Source: Roridomyces roridus
Taxonomy: Eukaryota; Basidiomycota; Agaricomycetes; Agaricales; Mycenaceae
Assembly (NCBI GenBank): GCA_029378245.1
Contig: JARKIF010000007.1
Span: 1,116,001-1,180,000 of the forward strand
DNA: 64,000 nt
Direction of reading: 5' to 3'
Positions within the stretch are counted from its first letter, which is position 1; each line of letters begins with the position of its first letter. The notes under the pieces were generated by a model. The model worked only from the letters and a program-made list of their open reading frames with translations. It was not told where the DNA came from and made no database searches. Below, piece after piece: positions 22,497 through 32,535 of the stretch. The position numbers and the translations under genes were made by a program.

Positions 22497-24026
22497 ATGG
22501 CAAGTCTCCGTACAGCGATTGAACTCAAGGAGGCCATCGACTCCGCTGCTCAACATCTATCGCCTATTGGCATCTGTCTCAGCAAGGTTACGGACTGGAA
22601 AGCGGAGCATGGAAACTGGAACGATGAAGACGAGGATGATGATGATGTAGAAGATGAGGAAGACGAAGACGAAGTCACAGGTATTAAAAAGAAGAAGGTG
22701 TGTGTGCTGCCACTCGGCTTGACCTCTTCCAACGTTCCATTACAAGGAGACCGGGACAAAAGTCATGGAAAACATCTACGACCTACACGAGAAGTCCGAC
22801 TTGACAATGGACGCGGGGACAATAAAAGAATTCTCTTCCACACTCAAGATCACTCGTGCAGGGTACGAATATGAGGGCGATATCGTCGCTCAAGACGGTG
22901 ACCACGTCGCCGGGAGGCTCAGAGAATGGTATCAGGCCGGCACAATCTCAGGATACGGAGACGTCAAGGCGCAAGAAACCAAGATTGATCCAGAGGTTCG
23001 CAATGCGCGCGAAATCCCAGCCAGTGAAGTCAGCATCTCCCCCGACCTTCTTTCCAAGGTCGAGGAGCTATGGAGTGCTTCCTTCTTCCCGACCAAAGTT
23101 CGCGCAGAGGTGTACAAGATCCATTTGTACGGACCTGGAGGGATGTTTAGAGCCCACCGGGACACTCCCGAGACCGACCTAGTAGGCACCTTTCTGCTCG
23201 GTCTGGGCGATACGTGCACGGTTGCGGGTGATAGCAGCTGGAATCCTCAGGGTGCTCTGAAGGTCAAAAGCAGCCCAACCGAGTGGAAGCGATTCACTGC
23301 TGAGCCAGGATCATGGGTTGCATTTTACCCCGACGTCGAGCATTCTGTTCTTGAAATCGAGAGTGGATATCGGGCAGTGATCGCATTCAAGATATTCCGC
23401 CAGCTCTCGGACGTCCCCGAAGTCCCTGCAGACGTGGTGTTGCGCAACAAGCTCAAGGCGGAGCTGGTCAAGATAAAAGCGCCATATGGGATCTTGCTCC
23501 ATCATCACTATCCCACCGGACCGCCGAGCTGAATGGGTTTGACGCGGTGCTCTATGCTGCAGCAGGCGAGACCGGTGACGCAAAGTTGTTGCCCGTGCTG
23601 GTCAGGTTCAATGCCGAGCACTGGGAGGATGATTTCTCCAACTTCTGCAACGCAAAAGTCTATCCCTTGACGGAAATGCACATCAGTGCCCTAACCAAGC
23701 ATCTGAAGGACAAGGTCGACCAGAATGATGACATTGCGGAGGAGGAGGATGAGGAGGACGAGGAGGAGAAGAAGCCCAAGTCGTTGTTCGTGGACCTCAA
23801 GGGTACTGATGCCGAATGGATCCACAACCACAGCGAGACCATACCATTCTACAGCCCCAACTTTGACGCAACGACGGTAGTGTGGTCCCAAAAGACCGAA
23901 TCGGCGGTTGAATATACGGGCAACGAGGCTATCCCAGACAGGGAAGACAGCATTTATCTGAGTTATGCGGTGGTGGTTGTACCCAAGAGGGGTACCAAGC
24001 GGGCAGGGGCGGAAGTGGAAGAGTAG
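22497..24026 (+). pseudogene. 2OG-Fe(II) oxygenase family protein, copy A (single-base frameshift)
   Basis: Family of prolyl-4-hydroxylase-like 2-oxoglutarate/Fe(II) dioxygenases; substrate unknown. Exon 1 (22497-22697) encodes LRTAIELKEAID and an acidic stretch. A 49-nt intron (22698-22746, donor GTGTGT) leads to the main exon. The catalytic core is intact: AHRDTPETD (Fe ligands His and Asp), DVEHSVLEI (distal His), SGYRAVIAFKIF (Arg for 2-oxoglutarate). Near 23519 one G is missing relative to copy C (CCACCGGACC against CAACGGGACC). This gives a stop at 23530-23532 and a 328-aa product. The conserved C-terminal ~160 residues (DLKGTDAEWIHNH, REDSIYLSYAVVVVPKRG) continue uninterrupted in the +1 frame to 24026. 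It is either a recent pseudogene, a sequencing error, or a truncated but catalytically complete protein. Confidence 0.8.
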
Positions 24027-24058
24027 AGGACGACTGATTGGGAATAAAATGATTGTTA

Positions 24059-25219
24059 TTATAATTCGACGTGTTCTACAGTTTTTGCAACAGATGGTGG
24101 CTCCGACGGAGTAGGGATAGCACTCGCCGTCGTGTCCACAAATAACTCTAGCGTCTCTTGTGGTAATGTCGACTCCAATGTGCTTGAAAGCGACTCGAGC
24201 ACATTCGAAGAGCTCGCCAGGATCGAGGCCGATGTAACACTGGCAGTGAGAACACTGGAAAGCACCGTCGCTGAGCCCTTTTCCATGCTGAGCAACTCGG
24301 CGTCCCCGCTAAAGTCTGGAACAAAGCGCGTCCACCAGAAGGCAAGGCGCATCCCGCGGTCGAAGATACGTTGCTTCAGAATGAACAACACGACGAGGAG
24401 GAAGAAGAAAAGAGCCGCAAAGATGAGGACGCGGTCGAGCCAATCCGATTTCTGGAGCGCGGTAATGAGGGACTTGGACGTGTCCATGACGCTTGCCAGA
24501 GTGTCGTGGGCGCTCGAGGCAGAACGCAACGTGGCAGTAGAGTCGGCTGCGGGGACGATGAGCGGTAGTTTATGACAACAACAGACTGCGTGCATACCTA
24601 AGATCTGCGTTGAGAGCACGGAGCGCTCGAGTTCGCCTTGTAGAAGCGTGAGCGTACGCTGCATTCCCTCCGTAACCTTGTCGCTTGTCGCCATGAGAGC
24701 ATCATCGGTGACCTTCTCATTCAAGTCGCGTTTCTCGGAGACGGCAGAAGACTTGAGCAGCTCGTCGCGCTGAGAACTGCTGAGGGAGTCGATGGTGCGC
24801 TTTGAAGTTAATAGAGCAGCACGAGAATCTCTGCGTAAGCTGGGGAGAACGATGAGGCAGGGTTGGATTGGACTGGTCGCCACGTACGCCACGAGGTTCT
24901 GGGCAAGTTCGTCTACGATGCCCTTTAGTTCTCTGCGATTCTTGGCGCCCTTTTGGTCCTCGACAAGCACATCTAGCGTCTCGTGAGACCTTGAGGACAG
25001 AGCTGCTACGAGGAGCCGTTGAGCACACACCTCGATTTGGCGTGCAAACGTGTCGATATCTTCACGCAGTTCGGCAGCCAAATTTTGCTGGAGGGAGAGG
25101 GGACCGCGACATTCACGTAGACGCGGGACCTGGAATTCGTTTAGGTCTTTCTCGCGGCGGCGAGTTGCTTCGATCAGTTTCTGTGTTTCCTCGTCGAATG
25201 TGTGTGGCAATGGTGGCAT
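24059..25219 (-). CDS. SEC20: SNARE protein of the SEC20/BNIP1 family
   Basis: Component of the ER t-SNARE complex (with Ufe1, Use1) for Golgi-to-ER retrograde transport. Two exons, intron 24547-24597 (51 nt), 369 aa. N-terminal helices cover residues ~10-120. The SNARE-like segment (RDELLKSSAVSEKRDLNEKV; TEGMQRTLTLLQGELERSVL) is followed by a single TM anchor (VLIFAALFFFLLVVLFILKQ) near residue 255. After the anchor comes a Ser/Thr-rich luminal tail of about 95 residues. It ends in VEHVEL; yeast Sec20 ends in the ER-retrieval signal HDEL, so the HVEL end is suggestive of a variant signal. Convergent with oxygenase copy A, with only ~30 bp between stop codons. Confidence 0.85.
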   Translation of the reverse strand: MPPLPHTFDEETQKLIEATRRREKDLNEFQVPRLRECRGPLSLQQNLAAELREDIDTFARQIEVCAQRLLVAALSSRSHETLDVLVEDQKGAKNRRELKGIVDELAQNLVAYVATSPIQPCLIVLPSLRRDSRAALLTSKRTIDSLSSSQRDELLKSSAVSEKRDLNEKVTDDALMATSDKVTEGMQRTLTLLQGELERSVLSTQILGMHAVCCCHKLPLIVPAADSTATLRSASSAHDTLASVMDTSKSLITALQKSDWLDRVLIFAALFFFLLVVLFILKQRIFDRGMRLAFWWTRFVPDFSGDAELLSMEKGSATVLSSVLTASVTSASILASSSNVLESLSSTLESTLPQETLELFVDTTASAIPTPSEPPSVAKTVEHVEL

Positions 25220-26041
25220 GATGCAAAAGGCAAGATTAGATACGATGTACAGAATGTTCGTCTACGAAGTGTAGATACCAAAAAGGTGCCTCCAGTTACC
25301 ATGAAGAGAGCTCATTTGCTATTCCAATGAAGCTGCCGCACCAGAAATTCCTCTCTTCAGCGCAGAAACCAAGCTACCTGTTCCTTATTATAGCGTGCAG
25401 CGACGGGAGTGGGTCAGGATTTGAGGCATGTCGTCGTGGGACTCTCTCACCTCAATACAAGGTCAATGAACTTTCTCCAATGGTGGATACTGTCGTCGCC
25501 GTCTTGTTCGGTGTCCGCTGGGTCCTCGGTTGTTCACAGCCGATATCGAGTCTTTAAATTCCATGCATTTCTACCGCAGGAGCGCCAGTGTCTTCAGAAC
25601 ATGCATTCGCCTGAGAAACGTCTTGTCGGGCAGGAGTGGGTGATGATATCAGTGGGTCCAGCGGTAAACCAGCACGAAACCACCACAGCTGCCTTGCTTT
25701 TTTGGCTTGTCCCCGTGTTGTATATCTTGCTCCACCGGCCAGTGGTGGACGCCAGAGTAAAGCCCCAGATTTGTTTTGAGTGAACTTGAAGGTCAGCAGC
25801 AAGTCTAAATGGGGACAAGACTCACTAGCGTCGGGCAAGTGAATTCATTCTCTAGTTCAACGACACAACCACTAACCGCTGAAGGAACGCAGGACGTGAA
25901 TGGCGCCGCCAAGATGGACCAATTGTAGCCGTTGAAGGTCGGCCAGGTCTGGGTGTCCGCCGACCCGGCGACCGTGCGTATGCTCATCCATACGCCATCC
26001 GATCGAATCATGCTGCTCTCAAATCCATCTTATCTTCTTGG
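25220..26041. other. Intergenic region, no secure gene
   Basis: About 820 bp upstream of SEC20 and ALO1, so it should hold both promoters. On the minus strand two short open stretches (25805-26011 and 25554-25800) could be joined by a 41-nt GTGAGT...CAAG intron into ~140 residues, but they show no recognisable motif, signal peptide or TM. I do not call a gene. Confidence 0.4.
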
Positions 26042-27656
26042 ATGACCACTGCGACTACGGACGACATTCTACTAGCCAGAACCGTCCCCTCCTCCTCTCC
26101 CAGAGCAGATTACATCAACTGGGGTCTCGCTTTCCGCTGTCGGCCCCTCGCCATCTTTGAGCCCGAAAATGAACACGAATGCGAATTAGTTTTGGCTCAC
26201 GCTCGGAGGGAAGGCCGCGTCCTGCGCGCAGTCGGTGTAGGGCATAGTCCCAGTGACCTTGGATGCACAGGCGACTTTATGCTCCGAATGACCAAGATGA
26301 ACAAGGTTCTCGAGGTGCGCATTTTTTTCTCTCTCTCCTAAGGCAATCTTCAGCTTTTGTAGGTGGACCAGGAGAAACTGGTAGCGGTCATCCAGGCTGG
26401 AATAACTCTTACGGACCTTCACGCGGAACTTGGCAAATACGGATTGGCCATGCGGAACCTCGGGTCGATCTCCGACCAAACGCTGGGCGGCATCGTGACC
26501 ACCGCCAGCCATGGCTCGGGCATCTCCTTCCCCGTCATGTCGGCAGACATAGCTGCACTCACTTTGCTACTCGCTGACGGCTCGCGGGTCTCCTGTTCCC
26601 GTACTGAGCACACGGACCTTTTTCTTGCCACACTCTGTGGCCTCGGCTGCACCGGCATCATCTTGACTGTCACACTCAATGTCGAGCGCGCGTTCCGGCT
26701 CAAGGACGTCCAATTCTCCCGCCCGTTTCAAGACTTTATCGACAACTTTGACGAATTCATCCATTCTGCGGAGCATGTGCGTTGCTGGTGGATAGCCGCG
26801 TCACACCAAGTCAAGTGCAGTGTGGTCAACCGTACACTCGAGGTGCCTTTCTTCCGCGCAAGACTTGCTGTTGGAGCCGCTGACGACTACCTAGGCAAAA
26901 CGCCCTCCAGTTCCCTGGTTTTGGAGATCGCTAGTCGCATACCATCTCGTCCAGGCGATGCTTTTCGTTGGCCGCTACTATCAATATGCAAACACCCTCA
27001 CGGGGCGCTTCGTGGCATGGCTGGGAACTGCGAAAGTCACCCTCGTCGACGACAGTCATACGATATTCAATGTCGAGTGCCGGGTGGGTTATTTCCGCCA
27101 CTGATTTCATGATCCTAGCTGATGCGAACGTATAGTACCCGCAACACACCACGGAATGGGCGGTCCCGTTGAAAAACGCCAAAGCATGTCTATGGGAGCT
27201 GCACGATTGGATGGATCGGGAGGCGGCAGATCCCAAGGGCATTCGTCCGCACTTTCCGTTTGAACTGCGTTTCTCTGCACCGGACGATATCTGGTTGAGC
27301 CCCAGCTACGGACAAGAGACGTGTTGGATAGGAATTGCGCAATACAGGTCTGTTTCCATTACGGTTACTTTCTTTGCACGACTCGAGAAACATACAGACC
27401 GTACGGCCTCAACGTCCCATACCGTCGTTTCTTCGCTGGATATGAGGCGATCGTCGCGCGACACGGTGGACGTCCACACTGGGCAAAAGCACACCACTTG
27501 AAACCGGAAGATTTGCGCAAGCTATACCCGCACTTTGACGACTTTATGCGCGTGATGCGCGAGGTGGATCCCAGTGGTGTGTTTGCCAACGAGTATGTGA
27601 AGCGGCATCTGCTTGGGGAGCCCATCGGGGCGAGAGTGTTCAAGGAGAGGGCGTGA
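26042..27656 (+). CDS. ALO1: D-arabinono-1,4-lactone oxidase
   Basis: Final step of D-erythroascorbate synthesis, a mitochondrial-membrane flavoenzyme in fungi. The N-terminal FAD-binding domain (PCMH type) has GVGHSPSDLGCT, where the His of the GHS motif carries the covalent flavin. It continues with AGITLTDLHAELGKYGLAM, GSISDQTLGGIVTTASHGSG and GLGCTGIILTVTLN. The ALO C-terminal domain contains FELRFSAPDDIWLSPS and HGGRPHWAKAHHL, the family's signature HWAK motif, ending near VFANEYVKRHLLG. At least four exons: introns near 26315-26360, 27085-27135 and 27350-27400. Length about 480 aa, as expected. The start MTTATTDDILLART follows no obvious targeting peptide, which is usual for this family. 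Confidence 0.9.
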
Positions 27657-27778
27657 CTGCCACGAACGTTGCAGATTACTTAGTTAGACTTTGTACTTTA
27701 CATCCGTGCGAACTCGAAGGAAGCAACTTGCAAGTTCTAAAGTAATAGCCCGTGGCGTTTAGCTACTAGTACTCGACC

Positions 27779-29663
27779 ATGAGCCATCTTCTCCGCACCG
27801 CGGTCGAGCTCCAAGAGGCCATCGACAAGGCCTCTCTCTACTTGCCGCGACTTGGTTATTGCAGCTCCATGGCCATATACCTCGAAAAATCAAGGTTCTC
27901 GGAGTTTGACTGGTACGAGGAGGTGTGTAGTACTTTTAGACTTTTCGCCATCGACGCGCTGAACCGAGTACCAGGAGTCGTATGCTCAGACCACCGTCGC
28001 CGGGAAGGCTATGAAAGAATTGAACTCGCTGCAGTCGAAACACAAGCTGACGTTCGCCTCTGGCAAATTGGAGCTCGTATGCAAGATCATCATCTCCCGC
28101 GCAGGTTGCGAATACAAGGGCAACATCTTGAGCGAAGGCTGCGTCTTCCTCGAGGACAAGGACCTCGACGAGAGGCTGCGGAAGTGGTACGAAGGGGGAG
28201 CTGTGGCAGATGGCGACATGAAGGTAGAAGAAGCGGAAGTCGTTCCTCCAGTCGTTGACAGCGAGGCTGGGACTCCTTTGGCAGGCGATGGCGACGGAGA
28301 AGAATCGGAAGTCGTTGCTCCAGTCGTCGGCAGCGCAGGCGAGATTCCAGCCACTTTGGCAGGCGTTGTCGACATGAAGGGAGAAGAATCGGAAGCCGTT
28401 CCTCCAGTCGTCGGCAGCGGGGTTGGGATTTTGGTGGCAGACGATGACGACGTGAAGGGAAAAGAATCGAAAGTCGTTCCCCCAGTCGTTGGCAGCGGGG
28501 TCGGGATTCCTATGACAGACGATGGCGACATGAAGGGAAAAGAATCGAAAGTCGTTCCCCCAGTCGTTGGCAGCGGGGTCGGGATTCCTATGACAGACGA
28601 TGGCGACATGAAGGGAAAAGAATCGGAGATCATTCCCCCAGTCGTCGGCAGCACCGCGCGCGAGATCCCCGCCACCGAGTTCAGCGTCTCCTCCAACCTC
28701 ATCACTAAGGTGGAAGAATTGTGGAGCGAATCTTTCCACCAGAAGCACGTCCGTGCCGAACCGTACAAGATTCATCTGTATGGACCAGGAGCCCCGTTAC
28801 ACAAGGCCGATAACGGCCCCGAGACCGATTTCGTCGGTCGATTCTTTGTTGGCTTGGGCGAAAGAATTTACGATGGTCGCTACAGCATACCCTTGTTGAA
28901 GGTCAAGAAGGTTGGGGGATGGGACAAGAACCACGCGTATCCTGGGTGGTGGGTCGCCTTCTATGCCGACGTCGATTATTCCATCCCCGAAATCAAACGT
29001 GGGTATGCGGCTGTCATCGAGTTCAAGATTTTTCAGCAGCATCTTGAGGTACCGGAGGAGTCTGCGGACGTGGTGTTGCGCGGCAAGTTGGAGAACGTCT
29101 TGATGAAACTGCCAGTTCCCTATGGCATCCTTCTCCACCACCATTATCCAGGCGGGACCGAGGATTTGTTTGGGCTTGACGCGTTGATGTATGCTGCAGC
29201 AGGGGCGACCGGGGACGCGAAATTGCTACCCGTGCAGATCAGGTGGACCAATTCGCGGTGGGGAGATGGAAAAGCGAACGTCTACCCGATGACGGATGAC
29301 CACCTCGAAACAATACTCACCCACCTGGAGACACGGACGTTGGAGCAGGCGTGTGCGGAGGACTTTTACGAACACAGACGCTCGATGGGAACAAAGTTGG
29401 AGCTGTTTGTCGACCTCAAGGGAACCGAGGCTGAATGGATACATCACCACCAAAGCCCCCAACCCATTCCTTTCTACAGTCCCGACTTCCCCGCTACGGC
29501 GATCCCATGGAAGCTTTCTGAGGTGTACGACACTGACACCTCGGGTGCCAGGGGGCACAGGCCGTGCAATGAGGAGAGCATTTATCTGAGTTATGCCGTG
29601 GTGGTTGTGCCGAAAAGAGGAGTCAAGAGGGCAGCTGAGGAGGAGGAGCCGTCGGCCGAGTAG
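27779..29663 (+). CDS. 2OG-Fe(II) oxygenase paralogue, copy B: predicted pseudoenzyme with repeat expansion
   Basis: Two exons (27779-27922 and 27975-29663, 52-nt intron) give 610 residues. The N-terminus LRTAVELQEAID and the C-terminus (DLKGTEAEWIHHH, EESIYLSYAVVVVPKRG) align with copies A and C. In the core every cofactor position has changed. AHRDTPETD became KADNGPETD, losing the His and Asp iron ligands. DVEHSVLEI became DVDYSIPEI, losing the distal His. GYRAVIAFKIF became GYAAVIEFKIF, losing the 2-oxoglutarate Arg. The surrounding fold is still well conserved and the frame is fully open, so it is more likely a retained non-catalytic protein than a dead gene. Residues ~128-285 contain about six tandem units of 26 residues. 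It could act as a scaffold or competitor for the substrate of its active paralogues (inference). Confidence 0.85.
28215..28680 (+). repeat. In-frame tandem repeat, ~78-bp unit, about six copies
   Basis: Unit consensus DMKGKESKVVPPVVGSGVGI plus PMTDDG (26 aa). The fourth and fifth units are virtually identical at the nucleotide level (28455-28610); outer units are more diverged. Copies A and C have a single version of this segment (DVKAQETKIDPEVRNAREIP), so the array expanded only here. Confidence 0.9.
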
Positions 29664-29780
29664 CATTCATGATTGTCTTTTTATCTTGGTTAACGTTCGA
29701 CATAAAGTCGACGAATGTTTCTTGCAATCAATTAGCAGGTTGTGGCTGTACTCTTTGTTTGGACTTGACAAAGCCAGCAT

Positions 29781-31827
29781 ATGGATTCACCCAAACGCGC
29801 CGGCTCGCCTTCAGGCGCTTCTGATTCCAAAAGAATGCGTCTCAGCGAGGACGAAGGCGCCTACCCCGTCGACCCCGCCCTCGGCAAGCGCAACGAGCTC
29901 GAGCCCTTGGCTTCGACCGACCTCGCAAATCTCCAGTCAGAAGAGTGGACCAGTCGTCCAGAGAACGGCGGGCGCGTCAGGCTCCTCAAAACCGATGCAG
30001 ACGACGATGACGGAGGCGATGTGTCCATGGGAGATGGCGGGGACGACGAGGGTGATTCTGGTGACGAGAACGACGACGAGGACCCGGCCCAGCTCGAGGC
30101 AACCCGTCTCCGCCTCGAAGACCAGGCTCGCAAGTATCTCGCGGCCCAAACCCACGAAGTCGTCATACCCTCATACTCTGCCTGGTTCGACATGTCCAAA
30201 ATCCACCCCGTCGAACAGCGCGCCCTGCCCGAGTTCTTCAACTCGCGCAACCGTTCAAAAACACCCGCCATTTACAAAGACTACCGCGACTTTATGATCA
30301 ACACGTACCGCCTGCGTCCCATGGAGTATCTGACAGTCACCGCTTGCCGAAGGAATCTCGCAGGAGACGTTTGCGCCATCATGCGCGTCCACGCCTTCCT
30401 CGAGCAGTGGGGTCTTGTAAACTACCAGGTGTGCCCATACACTACCTCTCAAGTCGTCCCTAAGATCTTGCCAGATTGATCCAGACTCGCGACCAGCTGC
30501 TCTGGCGCCACCCTTCACTGGCCACTTCCGTGTTATCCTCGACACACCTCGCGGCATGCAGTCACTACATCCCGGAACACGCCATTTGAGCGCTGGCCAG
30601 GCTGGAATCAATGGTGCAAAAAAGCCTGCGCCCACTCCCGCATCGCTCGAGCTTCGTTCGAGCATTTACCAAACTTCCAACAAATCGGCACGCCCCATTG
30701 ACGCCGCTGAAGCGGAAGCACTAGCCAACGGCACTCGCGATGGCTCTGCCAACGGCACGAGTCGCTCCAGCGGCGGCTCCACTTGCGATACGTGCGGCGC
30801 TGATTGCACGCAGCTCCGCTACCACTCTCTCAAGGACAAGAAGTTTGAGCTCTGCTCCCCATGCTACCTCGACGGGCGCTTCCCTTCCACCATGTTCAGC
30901 GGCGACTTTGTCAAACTCACGAGCGCTGCCGCCAGTGCTGCGCCGGACGACTGGTCAGACCAAGAGGTTTTGCTGCTGCTCGAGGGCGTGGAGATGTACG
31001 ACGACGATTGGTCTCGCATTGAGGAATATGTCGGCACGCGCAGCGCCCAGCAGTGCATCCGCAAGTTCCTTGAGCTACCAATCGAGGATCCCTACCTTGC
31101 TACGGAAGCATCCATGGGCCCGCTCCGGCATAGCCAGCATATTCCCTTCGAGCAAGCCGACAACCCTGTTATGAGTGTCGTCGCTTTCCTTGCGGGCGTT
31201 GTGGGTCCAGGCGTCGCTGCGGATGCGGCCAAAACGGCGCTACATCATCTCACGAGCGAGGAGAAAACGCAAGACGGTGGTGCCGACGGTGTCAAGCGGG
31301 AGGGCACGAATGGGGCGTCGTCGAGTAAACCTCCTACGCCCGCCGCCGAGCCCATGTCGGTCGATGGCATGGCTCCAAAAAAGCCGCACACCGTACCACA
31401 TTCGCAGGCGGTGCGCGCTGCCGACCTTGCACTCAAATCTTCTGCCAAGGCTGCCTCGGCCCTCGCTGATGCTGAAGACGCCCAGATCCGCTCGACGCTG
31501 GCGTCGTTGATCAAGCTAACGTTGTCGAAACTCGAGATGAAGATGACGCAGTTTGAGGAGCTGGAGGATATTCTCGAGGAGGAGCGCAAGGGGCTCGAGA
31601 GTGCCCGAATGGCGCTTGTGAACGAGCGGCTTGGGTTGAAGAAGACGTTGGATAATGTTCGGAGCGAGATTGCACGCAATGGGATGGCGGCGGCGCATGC
31701 GTTTGCCATGTCGAGTGGGATGGGGACGAGTGGGCAGGGCACGATGGTTAGCGAGGTGGGCGGCAATGTGCCGATGGATGGATCGTCTGCGCCGATAAAC
31801 GACGGGGCCATGCTGCAGTTGAGTTGA
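29781..31827 (+). CDS. SWI3/RSC8-type subunit of SWI/SNF-RSC remodelling complexes
   Basis: Nuclear scaffold subunit of ATP-dependent chromatin remodellers. The acidic N-terminus is followed by the SWIRM domain ([68 protein letters not shown]). A 47-nt intron lies near 30430-30475. Next is a ZZ-like Cys pair region ([20 protein letters not shown]). The SANT domain follows ([40 protein letters not shown]), then [22 protein letters not shown]-terminal leucine-zipper-like coiled coil ([20 protein letters not shown]) is used for dimerisation in this family. About 665 aa, standard architecture. No anomaly seen. Confidence 0.92.
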
Positions 31828-32535
31828 ATAGAACCATTGGGCTAACATCTTTGCTGTACGATAGCGATTATTATTTGATGTAACGACTGTTGTTTTCTTT
31901 CATACACTTGGCTGCTACCAACCTATCTACATGAGTATTCTCCTTGGACTGGCCATTTCTAGTGCTATAATTGAATTCACATGGCTTCCACGTGCGCCAG
32001 AGATCTCATAACGCAATAATCTTAGGGCAAGCACGGGTCGTTATACAGACTGGTGTGGAGCGGTCCGACCCGTCGACCAAGAGCCCATTCGGTGATGTCC
32101 AGACAATTCAAAGATTCTGTGCACGAGATACATTGACTGGCGGCTATTGGTAGGAGACAAGATCGCGTTGACCAGCGCAAGAGGTTGGATACAAATCTAT
32201 CACGGAGGTTTGACGGAGGTAAAAAAGACAATCCGTGAAAACCAAAAAGGGCGAAACTGCGCAGTCGGTCAGACGACACATAGAGGTCGGGTGGCCACTG
32301 GCCGTGTGGGAGCAGTATGACCGGTGTTGGACCTCAGGCCTCAGAGTTGCAGCCAAGGACTGTAGAATTTATTCAGGACGTTTCCAGTAGGATTACTTAG
32401 GTGGGTTGGAGCCAGTGGGCGTAATAGACAAGGCTTGTGGAGCGTGTGTGGGACTTGATACCAAGCCGATGACATCCTGATTGCGGGCTTGACCCACCGC
32501 AGGTTGGTTCATACCACCACTCACCAACGCCATTT
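31828..32535. other. Intergenic region without a recognised gene
   Basis: About 700 bp between the SWI3-type gene and the signal-anchored membrane protein. Short open frames on both strands lack motifs; no tRNA-like clover-leaf with a GGTTCRA box was found. Confidence 0.5.

Noticed and set aside
25554..26011. Possible two-exon minus-strand gene between SEC20 and ALO1
   Set aside because: A 41-nt intron can join the pieces, but the product shows no recognisable family, signal peptide or TM, so it was kept as unresolved intergenic sequence.
27936..28775. Minus-strand open frames of 260-279 codons with repeats
   Set aside because: They are the reverse strand of the 78-bp tandem repeat in oxygenase copy B and only mirror its periodicity.
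31245..31811. Minus-strand 188-codon open frame in the SWI3-type gene
   Set aside because: Ser-rich antisense shadow of the coiled-coil region; no independent support.
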